Shown piece after piece: positions 24,817 through 33,231 of a DNA stretch of 34,342 bases (positions within the stretch are counted from its first letter, which is position 1; every line of letters begins with the position of its first letter). Under the pieces are notes generated by a model, which was not told where the DNA came from, did not search any database, and saw only the letters and a program-made list of their open reading frames with translations. Origin of the DNA: Halanaerobium saccharolyticum (GTDB taxonomy: Bacteria > Bacillota > Halanaerobiia > Halanaerobiales > Halanaerobiaceae); NCBI RefSeq assembly GCF_003259895.1, contig NZ_QLME01000030.1, forward strand, positions 1 to 34,342. The letters are read 5' to 3'. Both the position numbers and the translations under genes were made by a program.

Positions 24817-26076
24817 CTAATTTTCCAGCTTTTTTATTTTTGAAATTAAATTATCTTTTTCTTTCAATAAATATATATTTTGATCTTCCTCTAATAATTT
24901 ATTCCAGATCTTTTCTGCTTTTCCTTTAATATAGTCTCTTTTTTTTATATCAAAATTAGAAAATAAAATTTTTCTCTTTTCTGGGTAATCAAATAAAACT
25001 TCTAAATTTGCAAGGTTACCATGTCCAAAAGGAAGATCACTTAAAATTATTAAATCTGCTTTTTCAATAAGTTCCCTGTTTTTTTGGATTTCTGTTTCCG
25101 AAATATCGATAAATGGAGGTGCCTCCACCATTTTGATTCCAAGTTCTTTTGCTGCCTGCCAGTCAGCATCGCCTATATTTAAAACTCCAATACTCAGCTG
25201 ATAGCCCAGATTTTCTAATTTATAAAGCCAGTTTTTGGCAGTTCCTCCACCAGCTATAATATGGATTTTGAAATCTTTTTGTTTACTCTTTTTGATCCTG
25301 TTTACTTCAGGTACCAGAGTCACAAAAGGTTTTTTAGAAATCGGATTCGTTTTAATCAGTACTTCCGCATTATAAACTGCTTTTATATTATTTTCAGTCA
25401 ATACTTCTTCTGCCGGTCCAGCAGCATAAATTCTGCCCTCTTTTAGCAGTAATAATTCTTCACAATACTGAGCAGTTAAATTGAGATCATGAGAGACGGT
25501 AATAATTGTTAAATTAAATTCCTGATTTAAATAATTTAAAAGATCATATATTTCCCCCTGATAATTAATATCCAGACTGGAGGTTGGTTCATCCAGAAGT
25601 AAAATATCAGGTTTCTGCGCCAGAGCTCTAGCAATTATTACCCGCTGTCTTTCTCCACCGGACAGTTCATTTATTAATTTTCCTCTCAATTTTAAAGTGT
25701 CCGTAACTTCCATTACCTCTTTTACTATTTTTTTATCTTCCTGGCTGAGCCCGGACCATCTTTTTTGGTAGGGATGCCTCCCCATCATTATAATATCATA
25801 AACGTTAAAATTAAAATTAACTTCTGTGTCCTGAGGGACAACTGCCATTTTTTTTGCAAGCTCTAAGGAACTATAGTCATTTAAAAGCTGATGGTCAAGA
25901 TAAACTGCTCCACTCTCAGGCTTTAAAGTTTGACTCATGTTTTTTAAAAGAGTTGATTTCCCCGAAGCATTGGGCCCAATAATCCCAATAAATGATCCAG
26001 CCTCAATTTCAAGATCAATTCCCCGGAGGACTTTTTCCCGGGCATAACTAAATTTAATTTTATCTGTTTTTAACAT
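24817..26076 (-). CDS. FecE/BtuD-type ABC ATPase with extra C-terminal domain
   Basis: A protein of about 419 residues, far longer than usual FecE/BtuD ATPases (about 255-275). The N-terminal ATPase has Walker A GPNASGKST at about 34-42, signature LSGGE near 138-142, Walker B LLLDEP near 159-164 and the switch His in VSHDLNL. From about residue 266 to the end a second alpha/beta domain begins HIIAGGGTAKNWLYKL and contains NIGDADWQAAKELG and ADLIILSDLPFGHGN. Its nature I do not recognise. The ATG at 26076 has GGTGA upstream; an in-frame GTG at 26088 overlaps the permease end. It partners the permease that it overlaps or abuts. Substrate class: corrinoid, haem or siderophore iron, by family. 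Confidence 0.88.
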   Translation of the reverse strand: MLKTDKIKFSYAREKVLRGIDLEIEAGSFIGIIGPNASGKSTLLKNMSQTLKPESGAVYLDHQLLNDYSSLELAKKMAVVPQDTEVNFNFNVYDIIMMGRHPYQKRWSGLSQEDKKIVKEVMEVTDTLKLRGKLINELSGGERQRVIIARALAQKPDILLLDEPTSSLDINYQGEIYDLLNYLNQEFNLTIITVSHDLNLTAQYCEELLLLKEGRIYAAGPAEEVLTENNIKAVYNAEVLIKTNPISKKPFVTLVPEVNRIKKSKQKDFKIHIIAGGGTAKNWLYKLENLGYQLSIGVLNIGDADWQAAKELGIKMVEAPPFIDISETEIQKNRELIEKADLIILSDLPFGHGNLANLEVLFDYPEKRKILFSNFDIKKRDYIKGKAEKIWNKLLEEDQNIYLLKEKDNLISKIKKLEN

Positions 26077-26081
26077 AATTT

Positions 26082-27095
26082 TCACCAAATATTCTTAGAT
26101 TTATTACGAAGTAAGTAAATAAAATATGGTCCACCTGCCAGAGCAGTGAGGATACCCACCGGCAGCTCTATTGGTGCCATAATAGTCCTGGCTGCAGTGT
26201 CAGCAATCAGCAGAAATGAGGCGCCAAATAAAGCCGCCAGTGGTATAAGTCGCCTGTGATCCGGGCCAATAATCAGCCTGGCAATATGCGGTACAACCAG
26301 ACCAATAAAACCGATACTTCCACTGACAGAAACTACAGCAGCAGTCATTAATGAAGCAGCTCCCAGTAAAATAATTTTAGTTCTTTCTACATTCAAACCA
26401 AGATGAGCAGCACTTTCTTCTCCTAAAAGTAATATATTTAAATCTTTTAAATAAAATATGATAACAGCCAACGCGGTTAAAAAATAGGGAAGAATCATCC
26501 TGATATCGCCCCAACCAGCGCCAGCCAGGCTCCCCATCAGCCAGTAAACAAGCTGCTGCAAATTTTCAGTTCTTAAGACCATCAAAAATGACATCAGTGA
26601 ATTTAAAATGAAACTTACTGCAACACCAGCCAGCAAAAAAGTTAAAACTGGTAATTTATTACCAACTCTGGCCAGCTGATAAACGGTAAAAACAGTTGCC
26701 ACAGCCCCCATAAAAGCAAAAGCTGGAAGAGAACTGAGATTAAAAATAGTTATTTCTATACCTAAAAACAGAGCCAGCATTACTCCAGTACCGGCGCCAG
26801 CAGAGATACCAATAATATAGGGATCAACCATTGGATTTCGGATAATAGCCTGAAAAACCGAACCTGCTACAGCCAATCCGGCACCAACCATAAAAGCCAA
26901 AAGAATTCGCGGCAGACGAATTTCCCCAATAATTATTGCCGTTGAAGCCGAAACAGCATTACTACCCATGATATAGGAGCTAATATCCGCTGGACCAATC
27001 TGACTTGAACCAATAAACAAGGCCAGAAAGATAAGTAAAACTGAAAATGATACTGCTGTCAGATAAACAAATATATTCTTTTTATTTTCTCCCAT
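26082..27095 (-). CDS. FecCD-type ABC permease (corrinoid/iron-siderophore class)
   Basis: An integral membrane protein of about 337 residues with around ten helices, of the BtuC/FecCD/FhuB family of importer permeases. Family marks are GEIRLPRILLAFMVGAGLAVAG near the N terminus, NPMVDPYIIGISAGAGTG, and GFIGLVVPHIARLIIGPDHR, which contacts the ATPase, followed by ELPVGILTALAGGPYF at the end. The start is uncertain: an ATG at 27095 has GGAG at long spacing, whereas the longest frame begins with an ATG at 27125 without a ribosome binding site. It is followed directly by its ATPase. No binding-protein gene is adjacent, so the receptor must lie elsewhere or be absent. Confidence 0.92.
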   Translation of the reverse strand: MGENKKNIFVYLTAVSFSVLLIFLALFIGSSQIGPADISSYIMGSNAVSASTAIIIGEIRLPRILLAFMVGAGLAVAGSVFQAIIRNPMVDPYIIGISAGAGTGVMLALFLGIEITIFNLSSLPAFAFMGAVATVFTVYQLARVGNKLPVLTFLLAGVAVSFILNSLMSFLMVLRTENLQQLVYWLMGSLAGAGWGDIRMILPYFLTALAVIIFYLKDLNILLLGEESAAHLGLNVERTKIILLGAASLMTAAVVSVSGSIGFIGLVVPHIARLIIGPDHRRLIPLAALFGASFLLIADTAARTIMAPIELPVGILTALAGGPYFIYLLRNKSKNIW

Positions 27096-27144
27096 AATTA
27101 TCAAGTCTCCAGTGGCCTCAACCATTAAATGAAATTACATAACT

Positions 27145-28428
27145 TTATTTTTTGATAGAAAGCTTATTAATAACCAGGCCGGTTAAAAGCTTCGGATAAA
27201 AATCTGTAGATTTTTGCGGCATTTTTTCTCCCTGATCAGCAATTTCTTTTACTTCTTTAACTGAAGTTGGATTTAAAATAAAGGCAGCCTGATATTTACC
27301 AGTTCCCAGCTTTTCCAGGGCCCGATTTCGATATCTAATATAATCAAGGTTACTTTTAGCAGCCAGGGCTTTTTTATCGATACCCAGATATTTATCCAGT
27401 AAAATATTATGCAGAATACTGACATCTAATTCCTTATATTCTTTAGAAAAATCTCCTTCTACTGCAGCTAAAACTTTTTCATTTTCAAATTCAAAAACAT
27501 AATACTCGGCAGCTGTCTCTGCTTTAAAACCAAACACTTTTTTATCCTGATTCTGATCTAAATAGTCATACATTTCTTCTTTCTGTTTAAACTTTTTAAT
27601 TCTAAAATCCTCGCCTACTTTTTCTAAAAATGAATTGAGTTCAAAATCTGCTATTCCATATACTAATCTATGAGTTGGCAGTACCTTTAATCCCGGATCA
27701 TCCATATTGACAAAAGTCATCAGTCGGTGGTTAAAACTTTCAACCCCATCTGCTTTCCAACCCTTTTCTTTACATTCTCTCTGGTAATTTAAAGCTGTCT
27801 GATAGCGGTGATGCCCATCAGCAATATATAAGTTTTTCGATTCCATCTTTTCCTGAACTGTTTTTATGAGTGTGGGATCTGTTATCTGCCAGACTTTATG
27901 TAAGTTTTGATCTTCATCCCTCACCTCAAACAGTGCTTCCTTTTCCATAACTTCAGTCAATAAATCATTAATCTCATTTTTTTGGTCAGAATAAAGCATA
28001 AAAATGTGGCCGAAATTAGCTTCAGTAGCTCTAATTAAATTTAGACGATCTGCTTTTGGACCCTCCATAGTGTTTTCATGAGCTTTAACACCTTCTCCAG
28101 CTTCTAATTCACCCAGTCCAACAAAACCCTTGCGTACAAATTTTTCGCCTTCAACTTCATATTCCTGAGTATAAAGATAAAATCCTGCCTTCTGATCCTG
28201 AATTAATATCTGTTCTTTAATCCAGGCTTCCAAATTATCTGCAGCACTCTGATAACGGTCCTCTTCTTTTCCTAAAATTAAACGAACAATATTATAAGGG
28301 CTCTGCTCATAATACTTTTTCTGCATCTCATTATCGATCTTGTCATATGGTTGTGTTACTACCTGCTCTAAGTCTTCAACCTGTTTCTGGTTATATCTAT
28401 AACCATGAAATGGAAATACCTTCGCCAT
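27145..28428 (-). CDS. DUF1015 family protein
   Basis: A soluble protein of about 427 residues of the DUF1015 family, with no function proven to my knowledge. Conserved marks are the N-terminal FPFHGYRYN, QPYDKI, AHENTMEGPKADRL near residues 116-130 and DGHHRYQTAL near 204-213, then THRLV. The DGHHRY loop recalls the G-x-R nucleotide loop of ParB/sulfiredoxin-fold proteins, which include free-serine kinases; this is my inference. It is divergent from serA across 200 bp, each with its own promoter, and this pairing is frequent in anaerobes. Start chosen at the ATG at 28428 with AAGGAGTGAT upstream, not the earlier GTG. Confidence 0.9.
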   Translation of the reverse strand: MAKVFPFHGYRYNQKQVEDLEQVVTQPYDKIDNEMQKKYYEQSPYNIVRLILGKEEDRYQSAADNLEAWIKEQILIQDQKAGFYLYTQEYEVEGEKFVRKGFVGLGELEAGEGVKAHENTMEGPKADRLNLIRATEANFGHIFMLYSDQKNEINDLLTEVMEKEALFEVRDEDQNLHKVWQITDPTLIKTVQEKMESKNLYIADGHHRYQTALNYQRECKEKGWKADGVESFNHRLMTFVNMDDPGLKVLPTHRLVYGIADFELNSFLEKVGEDFRIKKFKQKEEMYDYLDQNQDKKVFGFKAETAAEYYVFEFENEKVLAAVEGDFSKEYKELDVSILHNILLDKYLGIDKKALAAKSNLDYIRYRNRALEKLGTGKYQAAFILNPTSVKEVKEIADQGEKMPQKSTDFYPKLLTGLVINKLSIKK

Positions 28429-28448
28429 ACTTATCACTCCTTTTGTTC

Positions 28449-28477
28449 ATTATATATTTTTATAGGGATTACAGCAA
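28449..28477 (-). promoter_or_regulatory. Promoter of the DUF1015 gene
   Basis: On the minus strand TTGCTG (28472-28477), 17 bp, TATAAT (28449-28454), about 20 bp before the start codon. Located in the divergent region shared with serA. Confidence 0.68.
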
Positions 28478-28558
28478 GCTTGAACTGGATATTGTAATTT
28501 TTTGAATATAAAAAAATATAATATATTATATTTTAAGAGCTCCAGCAGCATTAAATGC

Positions 28559-28587
28559 TTGCTTTATCAATCACAATTAGATATAAT
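28559..28587 (+). promoter_or_regulatory. Promoter of serA
   Basis: TTGCTT (28559-28564), 17 bp, TATAAT (28582-28587), 43 bp before the serA start. It mirrors the DUF1015 promoter (both -35 are TTGCTx), consistent with co-regulation of the divergent pair. Confidence 0.72.
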
Positions 28588-28629
28588 TATAAAAAATTAG
28601 TAGCAAGAAGAGAGAAGGAGTGGTAATAA

Positions 28630-30234
28630 GTGTATAAAGTGTTAGTTAGTGACAATATTGCTCAAAAAGGTATTGACATTTTAGAAGAGGCAGGAATGAA
28701 AGTTGATTTCAAACCGGAGCAGAGTCGAGAAGAATTTTTAGAAACTATTGCCGAATATGATGGAATAATTGTTCGAAGTATGACACTTCTGGACAGTGAA
28801 GCTTTAGAAAAAGCTAAAAAATTAAAGGTAATAGGGAGAGCAGGTACAGGTTATGATAATATTGATTTAGATGAGGCTACTAAACACGGTATTTTTGTTT
28901 TTAACACCCCAACTGGAAATACTATTTCTGCAGTTGAACACACACTGGGAATGATGCTTTCACTTTCTCGTAATATTCCTCAGGCAAACCAGGCATTACA
29001 CAATGATATCTGGGATAGAAAAAAATATATGGGAGTTGAAGTTAAGGGCAAAACTTTAGCAATTATTGGACTTGGGCGGATAGGCAGTAGAGTTGCCAAA
29101 AGAGCTCAAAGTTTTGGCATGAAGGTAATTGCCAACGATCCCTATTTATCTCCTCAAAAAGCTGAAAAAATAAATGTACCTTTACTACCATTTAAAGAGG
29201 TATTGGAACAGGCAGATTATGTAACTCTACATACTCCTCTAACTGATGAAACCTATCATATTTTAAGTCATAAAGAATTTGCAATCATGAAAAATAGTGC
29301 CCGGGTAATCAACTGTGCCCGGGGTCAGAATGTAGATACTGCTGCCCTGGCAGAAGCTCTTGAAAAAAATAAAATTGCAGGTGCAGCAATTGATGTTCAC
29401 GAAGAAGAACCTGTAAAAGCCAGTAATAATCCATTACTCAAATACGAAGATAGAGTTATTATGACCTGTCATCTGGGTGGAACCACAACAGAAGCAATGG
29501 ATAATGTTTCTATTACTGCAGCAGAAGAGGTCGTGTCTGTGCTCAAAAGTAATTTACCAGAATCTCCACTTAATATACCAGCTATGGATCCTCAGGAATT
29601 TAATCAGGCTAAACCATATATTAATCTGGTCACTAAGCTCGGTAATTTTATGGCAAAATGGAAAGGTCACGAAAGAATTGAAGCTGTAGAAGTAGAATAT
29701 GGGGGAGAGGTTAACCAATTTAACCACAAACCAATGACTTTAAGTTTAGTAAAATCAGTTTTAGAACCAATTTTAGATGACCGTATTAATCTGGTTAATG
29801 CAATGCATGTTGCTCAGGAAAGAGGTATTTCTCTCAAAGAAAGTCAAATTCAAAATGAAGGTGAATTAAAAAATATAATTAAAATAAACCTTAAAACTGA
29901 AGGTGGTCAGTACAGTCTTGCTGGAACCTATTTACCTATCGGTTTTAGATTAATTGAAATTAATGGACTGCGAATTGATCTTGATCTTTCCGGCGAATTT
30001 ATTATTGTTAGTTATCAGGATAAACCTGGAGTTATTGGTAAAATTGGTTCAACTTTAGGTGAAGAAAACATTAATATTGCAAATATGCAGGTAGGACGCC
30101 AAAAAGTTGGTGGAGAAGCAATTATGATGATGCAGATTGATTCCAAACCATCACAAAAAATTATGGATAGAATTAAAGAACATCTGGATGAGCTGAATAC
30201 TCAGGTTAAAGATTTGAGTTATTTAGAAATATAA
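28630..30234 (+). CDS. serA: D-3-phosphoglycerate dehydrogenase (long form)
   Basis: A 534-residue NAD-dependent enzyme oxidising 3-phosphoglycerate to 3-phosphohydroxypyruvate, the first step of serine synthesis. The Rossmann motif GLGRIG is at residues 147-152 and the catalytic His281 is in CHLGG. An allosteric-substrate-binding domain covers about 320-455, and a C-terminal ACT domain (about 460-534, with KPGVIGKIGSTLGEENINIANM) probably binds serine. Some usual strings differ: ARGQNVD instead of ARGGIVDE, and CHLGGTTTEA instead of PHLGASTxEA. It is still a plausible SerA, but other 2-hydroxyacid substrates cannot be excluded. The start is a GTG with AAGGAG upstream. It is the only + strand gene and is followed by a strong terminator. 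Confidence 0.92.
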   Translation: MYKVLVSDNIAQKGIDILEEAGMKVDFKPEQSREEFLETIAEYDGIIVRSMTLLDSEALEKAKKLKVIGRAGTGYDNIDLDEATKHGIFVFNTPTGNTISAVEHTLGMMLSLSRNIPQANQALHNDIWDRKKYMGVEVKGKTLAIIGLGRIGSRVAKRAQSFGMKVIANDPYLSPQKAEKINVPLLPFKEVLEQADYVTLHTPLTDETYHILSHKEFAIMKNSARVINCARGQNVDTAALAEALEKNKIAGAAIDVHEEEPVKASNNPLLKYEDRVIMTCHLGGTTTEAMDNVSITAAEEVVSVLKSNLPESPLNIPAMDPQEFNQAKPYINLVTKLGNFMAKWKGHERIEAVEVEYGGEVNQFNHKPMTLSLVKSVLEPILDDRINLVNAMHVAQERGISLKESQIQNEGELKNIIKINLKTEGGQYSLAGTYLPIGFRLIEINGLRIDLDLSGEFIIVSYQDKPGVIGKIGSTLGEENINIANMQVGRQKVGGEAIMMMQIDSKPSQKIMDRIKEHLDELNTQVKDLSYLEI

Positions 30235-30247
30235 TCGAATAATTTAG

Positions 30248-30280
30248 TAAAGCAGCCAGAATTTCTGGCTGCTTTTTTAA
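30248..30280 (+). terminator. Terminator after serA
   Basis: An 11-bp perfect stem AAGCAGCCAGA (30250-30260) with TCTGGCTGCTT (30264-30274) and a 3-nt loop, then a T-run on the + strand. It lies between convergent serA and the MFS gene; the reverse strand has a shorter T-run, so it may work both ways but mainly for serA. Confidence 0.92.
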
Positions 30281-30298
30281 TGAATATTTATCTAAAAA

Positions 30299-31459
30299 CT
30301 ATTTAGCAAAATCATATTCCAGTTCTCTGCTTAAAAAATACAGAAAAACAATTATCATTAAAATAAAAAAACTTATACTGGCAAAGCCTGTAAAAACACC
30401 AAACAGATCATTTATCTTTCCAATTAACCAGTTTGAAACCATATTAATGGCAGAAGCAGAAGTAATAATAAACCCCATATAAGAACTAACACCACTTTTA
30501 AATTCATTCATTATTACAGCCATAATAGTTGGAAACATTATAGAAATAAAAAAACCAGCTGCCGAAAAGAAAAAAGCACCATAATTTGCCTTAACTAAAA
30601 GACCAATAATAAATAAAAATAAAGTGGCAGCAGCAAAATAAATTAATATCTTTATATATCCAATGTGTTCTGTAAAATAACCACCAACCAACCTGCCGAC
30701 AGTAAACACAATAAAAAATAGAGATAAATATGTAGATGCAGAAGCTGTAGTAAAAGCTCTTTCGACATGTAAAAAATTAACCAACCAACTTCCAATTGCT
30801 ATTTCAGCTACCACACCTGATCCTAAAACAGCTGCAAAGAGCCACACCTTTTTCTGCTTAACAATTTCTCTAACAGCAATATTATCTTTACTATTATTTT
30901 CTACTTCTACAGGAAATTTCGTAAAAAATAAAAACAACAATAAAGCACTAATCAAAATTAAGGCTGTTAAATAAATTTGATGCCATGCAAAACCTAAAGA
31001 GATAAGCCAGCCAGCATAACGAGGTCCAATGGAAGCTCCAACCCCAAAGAAAAGATGAAGCATGTTCATCATCATCCCGGATCTCTCAACAAAGATCTTT
31101 GCTCCCAAAGAATTAGCGCCAATTTCTACTGAGCCTAATCCAATCCCCAGAAAAGTCATTAAAATTATTAGATACCAGAATGAATTAATATAGCCCATGG
31201 CAAAAATACTAAAAGCCGCTGTCAGAAAACCAAAAGCTATTACTTTCTTTAACCCAAAATGACTGGCTGCTATTCCTCCCAAAAATGTTGCTGACATAAA
31301 ACCAAAAGTAGCAGCCATCAGCATAACCCCAATTTGAGAATAATTAACTGCAAAAAAATCCCTGATGGGAGGAATTAAGGTTCCCCTCATATTGTTAATA
31401 AAGCCCAGCATAACCATCATCATAAATGCCAGAAAAACTAACTTTCTATGTCTTTTCAT
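30299..31459 (-). CDS. MFS transporter
   Basis: A major facilitator of about 386 residues with 12 predicted membrane helices and two six-helix halves split by a charged loop near residue 180-195 (VEVENNSKDN). The family resembles the FucP/sugar-proton group in outline: GTLIPPIRDFF after helix 1, then FGLKKVIAFG, and later GRLVGGYFTEHIGY. Substrate unknown. I place the start at the ATG at 31459; a TTG one codon upstream has slightly better spacing to GGAAGG. It follows the aminotransferase by about 34 bp and is probably co-transcribed, suggesting an organic or amino acid substrate linked to serine, but this is only inference. Confidence 0.85.
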   Translation of the reverse strand: MKRHRKLVFLAFMMMVMLGFINNMRGTLIPPIRDFFAVNYSQIGVMLMAATFGFMSATFLGGIAASHFGLKKVIAFGFLTAAFSIFAMGYINSFWYLIILMTFLGIGLGSVEIGANSLGAKIFVERSGMMMNMLHLFFGVGASIGPRYAGWLISLGFAWHQIYLTALILISALLLFLFFTKFPVEVENNSKDNIAVREIVKQKKVWLFAAVLGSGVVAEIAIGSWLVNFLHVERAFTTASASTYLSLFFIVFTVGRLVGGYFTEHIGYIKILIYFAAATLFLFIIGLLVKANYGAFFFSAAGFFISIMFPTIMAVIMNEFKSGVSSYMGFIITSASAINMVSNWLIGKINDLFGVFTGFASISFFILMIIVFLYFLSRELEYDFAK

Positions 31460-31493
31460 CAATTATCATACCTTCCGATCTTCTAGAACAGCA

Positions 31494-32585
31494 TTATAGA
31501 ATTAGATTAGAAGTTGATAAATCTAAAATACTTTCAATAGTTGCCATTAAACCTTTAATATCAGCTAGAGTTAGGTCTCCCATATGGCCAATCCTAAAAG
31601 CTTTATTTTTTAAGTCTCCATATCCATTGGCAATTCTTATATCATATTTATCTACCAGTTCATTAATTAAACGCTCAACATCAACACCTCTATTATTTTC
31701 AATACAGGTAACAGTATTTGACCAGTAGCCTTCTTCAGCATAAATATCAAAGTATTCCAGGGCCCAATTCTGAACAAATTCAGCCATTTCCTGATGTCTG
31801 GCAAATCTATTTTCTATACCCTCATGGTTGACAATATCATCTAACTGTTTTTGTAAGGCAAAGATCTGCGGTATTGCAGGTGTAGTCCTGGTCTGTGAAC
31901 GCTGGTGATATTTATGTAAAAGCGGTAAATTGAAATAATAACTTTTGCTTTCCACCTCTTTTGCTCTTTTTAATAATTTTTCACTTACTGAAGCCACCGT
32001 CAAACCGGCAGGTAAAGCAAAAGCTTTCTGCACACCAGCCAGACACATATCAATTCCCCACTCATCTACTTTAATCTTAGTTCCGGCCATCCCCGAAACT
32101 GCATCAACTAAAAATAGTACTTCATCATATTTTTGGACAACTTCTCCAATCTTTTTGATTGGATTCATTAAACCTGTAGAAGTCTCATTTAAAACTACAG
32201 TAATTGCATCATAATCGCCTGTCTCAAGTTTTTCCTCAACCAATTTGGGACGAATGGGCTGATCCCAGGCAATATCAACTTTATCACAGGGAACTCCATT
32301 TTTTTTAGTAATTGTATGCCAGCGATCAGAAAAAGCACCATTAACAAAATTTAAACATCTTTTTTTTACACCATTAGTCACTGCTGCTTCCATGGCCCCT
32401 GTGGAAGAAGAAGAAAATAATAAGACTGGATTATCCGTATAGAGTAATTTTTTTAAATTACTCTGAATATCGTCATAAATCCTGGAAAACTCCTCAGTTC
32501 GGTGATGGACCTGTGCTGTTGACAACTTCTGTAACAATTCTGCTCTTACCTCTGTTGGACCCGGAGTGAATAACTTTTCATGCAT
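31494..32585 (-). CDS. Class V aminotransferase (serine/alanine--glyoxylate or phosphoserine type)
   Basis: A PLP enzyme of about 363 residues of the class V aminotransferase fold, alanine-glyoxylate/serine-pyruvate subgroup. The N-terminal TPGPTEV at residues 7-13, the PLP-phosphate region SSSSTGAMEA near 58-67, DAVSG at 161-165 and the Schiff-base lysine K187 in AGVQKAF are all present. Members act as serine-glyoxylate, serine-pyruvate or (in several anaerobes and archaea) phosphoserine aminotransferases. Here, on the far side of the MFS gene from serA and with no serC visible, the last role is attractive but unproven. Start chosen at the ATG at 32585 with GAGGTG upstream; the in-frame GTG at 32594 overlaps that site. 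Confidence 0.88.
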   Translation of the reverse strand: MHEKLFTPGPTEVRAELLQKLSTAQVHHRTEEFSRIYDDIQSNLKKLLYTDNPVLLFSSSSTGAMEAAVTNGVKKRCLNFVNGAFSDRWHTITKKNGVPCDKVDIAWDQPIRPKLVEEKLETGDYDAITVVLNETSTGLMNPIKKIGEVVQKYDEVLFLVDAVSGMAGTKIKVDEWGIDMCLAGVQKAFALPAGLTVASVSEKLLKRAKEVESKSYYFNLPLLHKYHQRSQTRTTPAIPQIFALQKQLDDIVNHEGIENRFARHQEMAEFVQNWALEYFDIYAEEGYWSNTVTCIENNRGVDVERLINELVDKYDIRIANGYGDLKNKAFRIGHMGDLTLADIKGLMATIESILDLSTSNLIL

Positions 32586-32677
32586 TTTTAACACCTCATA
32601 AATTATATTTTCAGCCTTAAGCTGAATTACTCAATTCTAGCTACTTGGATATAATTTTATTGCTACAATTATCTATT

Positions 32678-32706
32678 ATTATAGCAGTAATGATTAAATT
32701 AATAAA
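32678..32706 (-). promoter_or_regulatory. Candidate promoter of the aminotransferase gene
   Basis: On the minus strand an extended -10 (TGC TATAAT, 32678-32683) with TTTATT 17 bp upstream (32701-32706). A small TTCAGC/GCTGAA hairpin lies downstream near 32606-32625, between promoter and start. AT-rich surroundings lower certainty. Confidence 0.45.
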
Positions 32707-32746
32707 GTTTAAATAAATTGTTTGAATATTAAATCTTATATAAAAA

Positions 32747-32769
32747 TAAAAAAAGCACCCTTCAGGTGC
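32747..32769 (-). terminator. Terminator of the tRNA cluster
   Basis: On the minus strand GCACC tgaag GGTGC (32755-32769) is followed by seven or more T. It lies 12 bp after the 3' end of the last tRNA gene, and ends the rRNA/tRNA transcript. Confidence 0.9.
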
Positions 32770-32780
32770 AAAATCTAAAA

Positions 32781-32855
32781 TGGAGCGGGAAACGAGATTT
32801 GAACTCGCGACCCTCACGTTGGCAACGTGATGCTCTACCACTGAGCTATTCCCGC
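32781..32855 (-). tRNA. tRNA-Gly(GCC)
   Basis: 75 nt including CCA. Anticodon stem TCACG/CGTGA with loop TTGCCAA, anticodon GCC. Acceptor GCGGGAA/TTCCCGC, T-loop TTCAAAT. It differs from the Gly(TCC) gene in this cluster chiefly in the anticodon arm. Confidence 0.98.
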
Positions 32856-32863
32856 ATATTTAA

Positions 32864-32948
32864 TGGTGGAGGGGAAAGGATTTGAACCTTTGTAGGCATC
32901 GCCGGCAGATTTACAGTCTGCTCCCTTTAACCACTCGGGCACCCCTCC
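32864..32948 (-). tRNA. tRNA-Tyr(GTA)
   Basis: 85 nt, type II with a long variable arm. Anticodon stem GCAGA/TCTGC, loop CTGTAAA, anticodon GTA. Acceptor GGAGGGG/CCCCTCC, A73, encoded CCA. Confidence 0.98.
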
Positions 32949-33053
32949 AGATAAAATGTAGGAAGTAAGAAGTAGGAAATTGTATAATTGAAATCCTATT
33001 CTTCTTCTCAATAAAATATTTAATTATTTCTCCATCCAGAAAGCAATTTACTT
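32949..33053 (-). other. tRNA spacer with hairpin (Ala to Tyr)
   Basis: 105-nt spacer. On the minus strand a purine-rich arm (AAGAATAGGA) pairs with a pyrimidine-rich arm (TCCTACTTCTT) around an AT loop. It carries the 15-bp sequence ATGTAGGAAGTAAGA (32956-32970, + strand) that recurs exactly at 33317-33331. Probably a processing signal or spacer relic. Confidence 0.6.
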
Positions 33054-33129
33054 TGGTGGAGATAAGGGGATTCGAACCCCTGGCCTCTACACTGCCAGTG
33101 TAGCGCTCTCCCAGCTGAGCTATATCCCC
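33054..33129 (-). tRNA. tRNA-Ala(GGC)
   Basis: 76 nt with CCA. Anticodon stem CTACA/TGTAG, loop CTGGCAG, anticodon GGC. Acceptor GGGGATA/TATCTCC. The third acceptor pair is G-U (G3-U70), the alanine identity element. Confidence 0.98.
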
Positions 33130-33146
33130 ATGGCTGGTTAAACTAA

Positions 33147-33223
33147 TGGAGCCGATGACCGGAGTTGAACCGGTGACCTCTTCCTTACCATGGAAGCGCT
33201 GCTACCAACTGAGCTACATCGGC
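33147..33223 (-). tRNA. tRNA-Thr(GGT)
   Basis: 77 nt with CCA. Anticodon stem CTTCC/GGAAG, loop ATGGTAA, anticodon GGT. Acceptor GCCGATG/CATCGGC. The D stem has a C13-C22 non-pair, which is tolerated in many tRNAs. Confidence 0.97.
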
Positions 33224-33231
33224 ATAAAAAA

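Noticed and set aside
32641..32841. Open frame MVEHHVANVRVASSNLV...
   Set aside because: Begins inside tRNA-Gly and crosses the cluster terminator; no ribosome binding site and AT-rich low-complexity C terminus.
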